A stretch of DNA of 64,000 nt, from the NCBI RefSeq assembly GCF_001955695.1, contig NZ_CP019236.1, positions 2,852,001-2,916,000 of the forward strand, given 5' to 3'. The position numbers were made by a program, and so were the translations under genes. Source of the DNA: Rhodoferax koreense (GTDB lineage: Bacteria; Pseudomonadota; Gammaproteobacteria; Burkholderiales; Burkholderiaceae_C). Shown in pieces: positions 9,033-19,545 of this stretch (positions within the stretch are counted from its first letter, which is position 1; each line of letters begins with the position of its first letter). The notes beneath the pieces were generated by a model that saw only the letters and a list, made by a program, of their open reading frames with translations, did not search any database and was not told the DNA's origin.

Positions 9033-9566
9033 ATGACTTCCGAATCCACTTCCTCCAGCCAGCCGCCCATCGTGGTGGTGATGGGCGTCAGCGGGTGCGG
9101 CAAGAGCACGGTCGGGCAGCGGCTGGCCGTGGCGCTGCAAGTGCCTTTCCTTGAGGGCGACGACTTTCACCCCGCCGGCAACGTGGCCCGCATGGCCGCC
9201 GGCGTACCGCTGACCGATGCCGATCGCGAAGGCTGGCTGCGCACCCTGGCTGGCCACATCGCCGAGGCTGACCGTCAGCGCCAGGGCCTGGTGCTTTCAT
9301 GCTCGGCGCTCAAGCGCAGCTACCGCGACATGTTGCGCGCGGGCTCGGACCGCCTGCGTTTCGTCTTCCTGCACGGCGATGCCGCCGTGTTGGCCAAGCG
9401 CATGGCCGCCCGCACGCGCCATTACATGCCGGCCTCGCTGCTGGACAGCCAGCTGGCCACGCTCGAGCCGCCCGCGCCCGACGAAAATGCGTTGGCCTTC
9501 GACGTGACGCAGGCGACCGAGGTTGTCGTTGCATCCGTCGTGGCTTCGCTGCAACTGCCCCCCTAA
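9033..9566 (+). CDS. gntK: Gluconokinase
   Basis: A 177-residue P-loop kinase of the GntK family. The Walker A motif GVSGCGKST lies near residue 19, followed by the gluconate-binding EGDDFHP and CSALKRSYRD. It phosphorylates D-gluconate with ATP to 6-phosphogluconate. It follows the ABC operon by 58 bases, so it may be the last gene of that transcript. With the dehydrogenase at 2741 it would allow 2-ketogluconate to gluconate to 6-phosphogluconate, and with the dehydratase at 686 an alternative dehydration branch. Confidence 0.92.
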   Translation: MTSESTSSSQPPIVVVMGVSGCGKSTVGQRLAVALQVPFLEGDDFHPAGNVARMAAGVPLTDADREGWLRTLAGHIAEADRQRQGLVLSCSALKRSYRDMLRAGSDRLRFVFLHGDAAVLAKRMAARTRHYMPASLLDSQLATLEPPAPDENALAFDVTQATEVVVASVVASLQLPP

Positions 9567-9645
9567 TGAGCATCGACCCGAGGCGCCTCCGGCCTGATGT
9601 CCGGCAGCGTGAACGGGCCACCCCGAAATTCACACAGGACTCCCC

Positions 9646-10029
9646 ATGACGACGTTCACCAAAGTCACGCTTTTCACCGACACCGATGGCCGCGCCCGCT
9701 TCCGCGAGGACGCCATCGAACTCACCGAAGGCAGCCCGCAGGCGATGTTGTCGCCATTGATGGCGACCGGCGGCTTCCAGGTCCGGCACAGCCCGGTCGG
9801 CTTTCGCAGCCAGTTCCACGTGAGCGTGACGCCGCAGTGGGTGGTGATCCTGAGCGGGCAGATGGAGATCGGACTGCAGGACGGCAGCAGCCGTGTCTTC
9901 AAGCCGGGTGAACACTTCTATTCCGTCGACACCTTGCCCGAAGGCGCGAGCTTCGATGCCAAGTTGCATGGCCACTGGAGCCGCCAGGTCGGAGACGAGC
10001 CGCTGGTGACGATGTTCGTGCGCGCCTGA
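9646..10029 (+). CDS. Cupin-fold protein of unknown function
   Basis: 127 residues, soluble. The order of beta strands and the PGEHFYSVDT turn near residue 86 fit a single cupin barrel. The canonical first metal motif is not intact: the strand with FRSQFHVSVTPQW keeps one His, and HGHW further on offers two more. It lies downstream of gluconokinase with a gap of 79 bases and is followed by a two-way terminator, so it probably ends the locus. Substrate unknown. Confidence 0.65.
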   Translation: MTTFTKVTLFTDTDGRARFREDAIELTEGSPQAMLSPLMATGGFQVRHSPVGFRSQFHVSVTPQWVVILSGQMEIGLQDGSSRVFKPGEHFYSVDTLPEGASFDAKLHGHWSRQVGDEPLVTMFVRA

Positions 10030-10053
10030 GCCCCGAACGGCGCACCAACGCAA

Positions 10054-10078
10054 AAAGGGCGCCGAAAAGGCGCCCTTT
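10054..10078. terminator. Bidirectional intrinsic terminator between cupin gene and rhlE
   Basis: A perfect 10-bp stem AAAGGGCGCC / GGCGCCCTTT with a GAAAA loop. The stem has an A-run on its left and a T-run on its right, so it can stop transcription from both converging genes. Confidence 0.85.
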
Positions 10079-10095
10079 GTCATTCAGCCGGAAGT

Positions 10096-11868
<1,773 letters not shown>

Positions 11869-11874
11869 TTTATT

Positions 11875-11891
11875 GCGCCCGTCCTGGGCGC
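11875..11891 (-). promoter_or_regulatory. Hairpin over the ribosome-binding region of rhlE
   Basis: On the rhlE mRNA the sequence GCGCCC-AGGAC-GGGCGC forms a perfect 6-bp GC stem ending seven bases before the AUG. The only Shine-Dalgarno-like bases (AGGA) sit in its loop. This could tune translation with temperature or helicase activity; the role is inference. Confidence 0.35.
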
Positions 11892-12117
11892 TTGGACGTC
11901 TGGCCTGTCGCGCGTGTGTGAAAACACGTGCACCAATCAAAGGCCGACAGATACAAGGAGATGGACGCAAAATAGAGATTTTGGCCCCCAGCGAAACGCT
12001 GGCGTTGCAGCCAATTGGAATGCCGCAACCGGTGTATTGTCGCATGCTGGGATAATCGGCGTTCGCCCGAACAATTTCGGCTGTCTTTTCCTGTCTCTTT
12101 TCACAAAGCACCCATCA

Positions 12118-13779
<1,662 letters not shown>

Positions 13780-13781
13780 CA

Positions 13782-13876
13782 CACCCCCAAGTTGCGCACT
13801 TCGTGTCGCTCCTCCCCCTTGCAGGGGGCACAACCAGCGGCCGGGCAAAGCCCGTTCCGCGGTTGTTCTGGAATAA
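13782..13876. repeat. Dispersed intergenic repeat, copy A (after ettA)
   Basis: The sequence holds ACCCCCAAGTTG, CACTTCGTGT, a C5-TTGCA-G5 hairpin (13814-13828), then GCGGCCGGGCAAAG and GTTCCGCGG-TTGTTCTGGAA. The same words in the same order occur at 60495-60613. It follows the ettA stop and may act as a weak transcript end, since the hairpin lacks a T-run. Confidence 0.75.
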
Positions 13877-13913
13877 GTCCGGACCGTTCTTACGGGCCGT
13901 TCTTGTTTTGGAG

Positions 13914-13984
13914 CCGTTCGTGCTGAGCCTGTCGAAGCACCCGGTGCAGCCCGAGCGCCGTTCGGCCTGAGCTTGTCGAAGGCC
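13914..13984. repeat. Two copies of a TGAGCYTGTCGAAG short repeat
   Basis: CCGTTCGTGCTGAGCCTGTC plus GAAGCAC (13914-13940) and CCGTTCGGCCTGAGCTTGTC plus GAAGGCC (13958-13984) are near-identical 27-base units spaced 44 bases apart. A third copy of the core lies at 60575-60592. The unit TGAGCCTGTCGAA is a known kind of small dispersed element in many bacterial genomes. The second copy abuts the stop of the TAXI gene. Confidence 0.7.
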
Positions 13985-13985
13985 C

Positions 13986-15347
13986 TCAGCCCCCGGTCGC
14001 CTCGGCCTCCTTCGGCCAGGTCGCCAGCAGCCGTTTCCTCACCGCATAGATGTTGTTGCGCAGCGCATAGAGCTCGTCGGTGTAGGACAGCGGCACCGCA
14101 ATGCGGTGCGTCACGCGGTCGAGTTCGTCGAGCTCATCGAGCAGCGCATCGCGCTCGCCTTCTCGCGCATCCACCTTGGTTTCGATCTCGCGCAGCCGTG
14201 CGTACCAGCGGAACACGCGGCTGCGCACGCGGAACTGGTAGAGCGGCGGCACGATCTTGGACAGCGGCAGCATCAGCACCACGAGTCCGCCGAGCACCAG
14301 CCACATGCGCTCGATCAGGTTGCTCGCCCAGAACGGCAGGTACCGCTGCCAGAACGGTGGCGTGCCGTTGATGGCGCGATCGCCCTCGGCGCTCACGGGC
14401 AATTCGCTGGTGCGCGTGTTCGGGAAGTCGCGCGCGCGGTTGAACCAGCCGGCACCGCTGTGCACGCTCTGCGCGCTCTGCGCGAACAGCTGGCGCAGGG
14501 CGGGGTGCGTCTGCTCGCGCGAGATCAGCGAAGTGGTCGCGGCCAGCAGGGCCACGTCGTGCGGCGGCATGTCGGTGGCCAGGTCGACCACGCCGCGCGG
14601 CAGCGTGACGGCCGACAGGAAGGGGAAGCGCCGCGCGTAGGCGTCGCTTTGGCCGAAATCCATGAGCTGGATGCCGCGCGCGCGCAGCAGCCGCTGCACG
14701 AGCGGTGACTGCGGCGCGGACGCCAGCACGATGGCGTCGAGCCGGCCGGCGAGCAGGGCCTCGGTGGCCGGGGCCGGCTCCAGGTTCGACAGCCGCAGTG
14801 CGGTGGTCTCCATGTGGTTCGCCTTGAGCAGCCTGGCCATGATGTCGGGCACGCCGCTGCCTTGTTTGTCGACATTGACGCGCAGGCCCTTGAGCTGCGT
14901 CAAGGTCGTGAGCGTGGCGGCCTGGCCGTCGATGCGGCGCGCCGCGTCGCTGCGGTAGAACAGCCACAGCGGTTCGTAGAACAGGCTGCCCAGCGAGACC
15001 AGGCCGGCCTCTTCGTCGGCCACCGGATCGGCGCTGCCACCACGCACGAAGCCCACGTCGGCCTCGCCGTTGCGCAGCATCTGCAGGTTGTCGGCCGCGC
15101 CGTCGGTGGCTTTGAGCACCACCTCGATGCCGTCGGCCTTCAGCGCGTCGGCGTAGCGCTTGCCGAACGCGGCATAGGCGCTGCCGGCCGGGCCGGTGGC
15201 GAGGGTGACCTTTTTCGGCGGCTGCGGATCGAGGTACCAATAGGCTGCGACGAGCGCGCCGATGACGATGAACACCACCGGGCCTGCCGAGACAATCAGA
15301 TCGCGCACGGACAACAGGATCAGTTTGAGGGTTTTGGGCATGGGCAT
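13986..15347 (-). CDS. TAXI-family solute receptor with two membrane anchors and a cytosolic helical tail
   Basis: 453 residues. It starts at the ATG that shares one base with the stop of the upstream c-di-GMP gene (TGATG). Residues about 12-36 form a membrane helix that is not a clear cleavable signal. Residues about 45-320 are a TAXI-type solute-binding domain (VTLATGPAGSAYAAFGKRYA, GFVRGGSAD, LRVNVDKQGSG). Residues about 352-375 form a second helix (WLVLGGLVVLMLPLSKIVPP). The last 75 or so residues are charged and helical and would be in the cytosol. No TRAP membrane (DctQ/DctM) genes are nearby. Classical TAXI proteins feed TRAP transporters; this anchored form may instead act as a sensor, which is inference. 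Confidence 0.8.
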   Translation of the reverse strand: MPMPKTLKLILLSVRDLIVSAGPVVFIVIGALVAAYWYLDPQPPKKVTLATGPAGSAYAAFGKRYADALKADGIEVVLKATDGAADNLQMLRNGEADVGFVRGGSADPVADEEAGLVSLGSLFYEPLWLFYRSDAARRIDGQAATLTTLTQLKGLRVNVDKQGSGVPDIMARLLKANHMETTALRLSNLEPAPATEALLAGRLDAIVLASAPQSPLVQRLLRARGIQLMDFGQSDAYARRFPFLSAVTLPRGVVDLATDMPPHDVALLAATTSLISREQTHPALRQLFAQSAQSVHSGAGWFNRARDFPNTRTSELPVSAEGDRAINGTPPFWQRYLPFWASNLIERMWLVLGGLVVLMLPLSKIVPPLYQFRVRSRVFRWYARLREIETKVDAREGERDALLDELDELDRVTHRIAVPLSYTDELYALRNNIYAVRKRLLATWPKEAEATGG

Positions 15348-18300
15348 CAGATCTCGAAAAATACCGCCGGCTGCGCATGATCGGGGCCGGTACGCCCGCG
15401 CTGCCATGCGTCGAACGCGGCCGCAGGCAGCGGCCGGCTGAACAGGTAGCCCTGGTAGCCGTCGCAGCCCTGCGTGGACAGGAAGGCGCGCTGCGCCTCG
15501 GTCTCGACGCCCTCGGCGATGACGGCCAGGCCCAGGCTGTGACCGAGCGCGATCACGGTGCGTGCGATGGCGGCGTCGTTGGCGTCGGTGAGCAGGTCGC
15601 GCACGAAGGACTGATCGATCTTGAGCTGGTCCAGCGGCAGGCGCTTGAGGTAGGACAACGAGGAATAACCGGTGCCGAAATCGTCGAGCGAGAACCCCAC
15701 ACCGTGCGCCTTCAGCAGGTTCATCTTGGCGATGGTGTCCTCGACGTCGTTGAGCAGCAGGCTTTCGGTGAGTTCGATCTTCAGCCGGCACGCGCCCGTG
15801 TCCGCTTCCATGCTGCGCACCAGCGCCAACACGTGTTCGGCGAAATCCTGCTGGCGGAACTGGCGCGCGCTCACGTTGACGGACAGGGTCAGTGCGCGCG
15901 TGGCCGCGTAGGCGGACCAGGCCTTCAACTGCGCGCAAGCGGTCTTCAACACCCATTCACCCAGCGGCAGGATCAGCCCGGTCTCTTCGGCCACGGGAAT
16001 GAACTCGGCCGGCGAGATGGCGCCGCGCTCCGGATGCTGCCAGCGCAGCAGGGCTTCCGCGCCGACGGTGCGGCCGCTGCCGTCGATCTGCGGCTGGTAA
16101 TGCAGCGTGAACTGCTGTTCGACCAGGCCGCGCCGGATGTCGGACTCGAGCGAGACGCGCGCGTTCACCGCGGCCTGCATGCCGGGGTTGAAGAAGCGCA
16201 GCGCATTGCGCCCGGCGGCCTTGGCCTGGTACATAGCGAGGTCGGCGTGTTTCAGCACCTCGTCGGTGGTTTCGTGGCTGCCGCTGTAGATGGCCACGCC
16301 GATGCTGGGGGTGATGTGGTATTCGCGGCCAGCCAGCGCATAGGGCAGGTTCAGCGCCGCGAGGATCTTGTCGCCAAGCAGCCGAGCCTGGGCGGCGGCG
16401 GCTTCGCGCAGCGGATCGAGGCCTTCGATCATCACCACGAATTCATCGCCGCCCAGCCGGGCGACGGTGTCGGCTTCGCGCACGCTGAGGCTCAAGCGTT
16501 CGGCAACCTGCTGCAGCAGCAGGTCGCCCATGTCGTGGCCCAGCGTGTCGTTCAGCGTCTTGAAATTGTCCAGGTCGATGAACTGCAGCGCGCCGCAATG
16601 GTGGTTGCGGGCACTCGCCAGCAGGGACTGTCGCAGCCGGTCCAGCAACAGGCGCCGGTTGGGCAGTTGGGTCAGCGCGTCGTAGAACGCGAGGTTGCGG
16701 ATCTCGTCCTCGGTGGCCTTGCGTTCGCTGAAATCGGCGAAGGTGTTGACGTAATGGGTGATCGCGCCGTCCTCGGCGCGCACCGCCGTCACGGTGCGCA
16801 TGTCGGGGTAGATCTCGCCGTTCTTGCGCCGGTTCCAGACCTCGCCGCGCCAGGCGCCGGTGGCCGTTACCGTGGCCCACATCTTCTCGTAGAAGGCGCT
16901 TTCGTGGCGGCCGGAGTTGAGGAAGTTCAGGCTGCGGCCGATCGCGTCCTGGGCGCTGTAGCCGGTGATCGCGGTGAAAGACGGGTTCACGCGCACGATG
17001 AGCTTGTCGGTACCGGTGATGGCCATGCCCTGCTGCGCGTCGAAGGCCGTGGCCGCCACGCGCAGGTCCGACTCGGCCTGTTTCGGCTTTGTGATGTCGC
17101 GCGCCAGCACGATGAACCGCGGCTCGCCGCCAGCCGACTCCTGCGCGTCCCGCTTGTGCGCCACCGAGAACTCGAACCAGCTCGCGCGGGCGTCTCCGGG
17201 TCGCGTGACTTCGATCTGGTGCCCTTCGGACCGGCCGTGCCGCAGCGCCTGCGCCAACGCAGCCAGCACGGTCTGGGCGGCCGCGGCCGGCAGCACTTGG
17301 TCGGCGCGTCGGCCCACCAGCCGGCCGCGTTGCGCCGTGCCGAACTCGCCGGCCGGCGCGCGGAAGTCGTGGCAGGTGCCGTCCAGGCCGAGCTCGAAAA
17401 TCAGGTCGGGTATCGCGTCGAGCGTGGCTTGCAGGCGGTTTTGCGTGGCGAAGATTTCGCTGGTGCGTTCCGTGACCAGGGCCTCCAGGCCCCGGCCTTG
17501 GGCGCGCAGCGTGGCCAGCAGCTTGGTGAGGTAGGCCAGCAGCAGGCACACCGCCAGGGCCATGGCCGATTGTGTGGCCAGGCCGGCCGGGTCGCTCCAG
17601 CCGTGCGTGGGCGCGCCGCTGAGCACCCACAGCCCCCCCGGTGGATGCACGGTGCGGCCCACCGGATCGATGAGGGTGTGCGTGGGCGAGGCCGCGATGA
17701 GCTGTTTCGACTGCGTATCGGGATGCACGCGCCACAGTTCGTAGTCCACACCCTGTTCGACGAGTTGCGCCAGCCGCGCCCCTTCGAGCGCCTGTGGAAA
17801 GCGGATGACCACGTAGGCGAAGCCCCAGAAGGCAAGCCGCCCCTCGCCGTCGGGCAGGTAGATCGGCTGGCGGCCCACGGCCCCGAGGCCGCCCTGCACC
17901 AGGTTCAGCGGCCCGGCCAGCGTGAGTTCGCCGCTTTCGAGCGCGGCGAAGGCGTCCTTCTTCTGCACGGGATCCTTGAACAGGTCGAAGCCGATCGAGC
18001 GTTCGTTGCCGGCCTTGGGCACGACGTAGCGCACCACGCCGCCCGGCGCGAGGCCGAGGATCGATGCGCCCGGGTACAGCGGCATCATCTCGGTGGCGAC
18101 CCGGTCGAAATCGTCGATGGCGCCGCGTCGTTGCCGCACCATCTCCGCCAAAGCCTGGGTGCTGGACAATGCGCGCTCGACCAGGGTCTGGATGGCCACC
18201 GCATGGTCGCCGACCAGGGCCGTGACACGGTTCCGCTCCCGTTGCAGGCGGCTCTCTTCAAGATGGGCGATGAGCAAGCCCGACAGCGCGGCCGACAACA

Positions 18301-18418
18301 GCAGCACCAGCCAGGGCAGGACCCGTGCAAGGGCGAGATCGGACGCGGCGACGGCCACCGGCGCGCGGCTGGGCGTGTGCGACGGCCGCAGGGAGCGCCA
18401 GAACGAGGAGGGCTGCAT
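15347..18418 (-). CDS. Membrane CHASE-PAS-PAS-GGDEF-EAL cyclic-di-GMP protein
   Basis: 1023 residues. A membrane helix (about 33-52), a periplasmic CHASE domain (about 75-250, with YPGASILGLAPGG and GFDLFKDP), a second helix (about 284-302), two PAS domains (about 325-575), GGDEF (about 585-745) and EAL (about 765-1005). The GGDEF signature is intact (LGGDEF near residue 655). The EAL domain keeps EALLRWQHP near 787 and DDFGTGYSS, so it can probably hydrolyse c-di-GMP. It shares one base with the P1 peptidase upstream and with the TAXI gene downstream, so the three are translated together. The ligand of the CHASE domain is unknown. Confidence 0.93.
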   Translation of the reverse strand: MQPSSFWRSLRPSHTPSRAPVAVAASDLALARVLPWLVLLLSAALSGLLIAHLEESRLQRERNRVTALVGDHAVAIQTLVERALSSTQALAEMVRQRRGAIDDFDRVATEMMPLYPGASILGLAPGGVVRYVVPKAGNERSIGFDLFKDPVQKKDAFAALESGELTLAGPLNLVQGGLGAVGRQPIYLPDGEGRLAFWGFAYVVIRFPQALEGARLAQLVEQGVDYELWRVHPDTQSKQLIAASPTHTLIDPVGRTVHPPGGLWVLSGAPTHGWSDPAGLATQSAMALAVCLLLAYLTKLLATLRAQGRGLEALVTERTSEIFATQNRLQATLDAIPDLIFELGLDGTCHDFRAPAGEFGTAQRGRLVGRRADQVLPAAAAQTVLAALAQALRHGRSEGHQIEVTRPGDARASWFEFSVAHKRDAQESAGGEPRFIVLARDITKPKQAESDLRVAATAFDAQQGMAITGTDKLIVRVNPSFTAITGYSAQDAIGRSLNFLNSGRHESAFYEKMWATVTATGAWRGEVWNRRKNGEIYPDMRTVTAVRAEDGAITHYVNTFADFSERKATEDEIRNLAFYDALTQLPNRRLLLDRLRQSLLASARNHHCGALQFIDLDNFKTLNDTLGHDMGDLLLQQVAERLSLSVREADTVARLGGDEFVVMIEGLDPLREAAAAQARLLGDKILAALNLPYALAGREYHITPSIGVAIYSGSHETTDEVLKHADLAMYQAKAAGRNALRFFNPGMQAAVNARVSLESDIRRGLVEQQFTLHYQPQIDGSGRTVGAEALLRWQHPERGAISPAEFIPVAEETGLILPLGEWVLKTACAQLKAWSAYAATRALTLSVNVSARQFRQQDFAEHVLALVRSMEADTGACRLKIELTESLLLNDVEDTIAKMNLLKAHGVGFSLDDFGTGYSSLSYLKRLPLDQLKIDQSFVRDLLTDANDAAIARTVIALGHSLGLAVIAEGVETEAQRAFLSTQGCDGYQGYLFSRPLPAAAFDAWQRGRTGPDHAQPAVFFEI

Positions 18419-19485
18419 CAGCGCGGGCCGCCCGCACCTGTCGGGCGAGGGCCGCGCAGGGCGCCGATGTCATGTGCCGCTGGCCAGTGCATGCCATCCA
18501 CAGTGATCGCGCGCGCGGCCAGGATGGCCCGGACCACCGCACGTGCCGTGACCTCGGCGACCAGCACGCTGAGGGTTGTCATGTCCGACGTCCGTCCCGA
18601 CGCGCCGGTACCGAGCGCGAACATCGTGTCGCCGTCCAGCATGGTGTGCACGGGGTTGATGCTGCGGGCGAGGCCGTCGTGCGCCACCTGGGCCAGGCGA
18701 TGTGCCTGTGCCTTGGTCAGGACCGCGTCGGTGGCGACCACGCCGATGGTGGTGTTGGTGCCGGCCAGCGGCGAGCTGGGCGGCAGGCCGGCGAGCACCG
18801 CGCGGCGGGTGTCGAGCAGGCCCGTGCCGTCCGGCGTGCGGGCGCCGGCGACGACCTGGGCCGTGTCGGGATCGATCACGTCGCCGACCGCGTTGCAGGC
18901 CACGAGCGCCCCGACCGTGACGCCGTCCACCCGCAAGGATGCCGTACCGATGCCGCCTTTCATCGCGCGCCCGAGGCCATAGAGCTTGCCCACCAGCGCG
19001 CCGGCGCCCGCGCCCACATTGCCTTCCGCCGGTGCGGCGCGGCTGGCATCCACGCAGGCCTGGTAGCCGGCGGCGGCGTCGGGCCGGATGTGCGTATCAC
19101 CGACGTGCAGGTCGAACAGCACCGCCGCCGGCACGATCGGCACCAGCCCACGGCCGACCACCAGGCCGATACCCTGTTCCTCGAGCCAGCGCATCACGCC
19201 GCTGGCCGCATCCAGGCCCCAGGCACTGCCGCCGCAGAGTGCGACGGCATGGACCTTCTGCACCAGGTTGCTCGGATGCAGCAGTTCCGTCTCGCGCGTG
19301 CCCGGCGCTGCGCCACGCACGTCCACGCCTGCGACCGCACCATCGCGCGCGATGACCACGCTGCAGCCCGTGGGGCGGCCGGTGTGCGTGAACTGCCCGA
19401 CTTCGATGCCGGCGACGTCGGTGATCGCGCCCGCGGATGCGGGTGGCTGGCTGGGCAAGGGGATCTCGGTGGGGCGCTGGGGCAT
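18418..19485 (-). CDS. P1-family (S58) self-processing peptidase, DmpA/NylC type
   Basis: 355 residues of the DmpA/P1 Ntn-hydrolase fold. Family hallmarks are VEVGQ-like ITDVAGIEVGQFTH, LCGGSAWGLDAASGVM near residue 84 and AGTNTTIGVVATDA near 241. The Asn244-Thr245 pair matches the autocleavage site of NylC-like members, where Thr becomes the N-terminal nucleophile of the small subunit. No signal peptide is seen. Members cleave N-terminal D- or beta-amino acids or amide oligomers. It is the first gene of a three-gene unit with overlapping stop/start bases. It might process a compound sensed by the two membrane proteins downstream, which is speculation. Confidence 0.88.
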   Translation of the reverse strand: MPQRPTEIPLPSQPPASAGAITDVAGIEVGQFTHTGRPTGCSVVIARDGAVAGVDVRGAAPGTRETELLHPSNLVQKVHAVALCGGSAWGLDAASGVMRWLEEQGIGLVVGRGLVPIVPAAVLFDLHVGDTHIRPDAAAGYQACVDASRAAPAEGNVGAGAGALVGKLYGLGRAMKGGIGTASLRVDGVTVGALVACNAVGDVIDPDTAQVVAGARTPDGTGLLDTRRAVLAGLPPSSPLAGTNTTIGVVATDAVLTKAQAHRLAQVAHDGLARSINPVHTMLDGDTMFALGTGASGRTSDMTTLSVLVAEVTARAVVRAILAARAITVDGMHWPAAHDIGALRGPRPTGAGGPR

Positions 19486-19545
19486 GGGCGTGGATTATCG
19501 CCCCTGGTGCGGGCCTGGCTCCGGTGCCGAGGACCGCCGATCCGA

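Noticed and set aside
13986..15347. Complete TRAP transporter
   Set aside because: Only the TAXI binding protein is present; no DctQ/DctM-like membrane genes are near.
15377..18982. A 1201-codon + strand open frame
   Set aside because: It lies antisense to the GGDEF-EAL and peptidase genes, whose domains and motifs are clear; its translation has no domain pattern.
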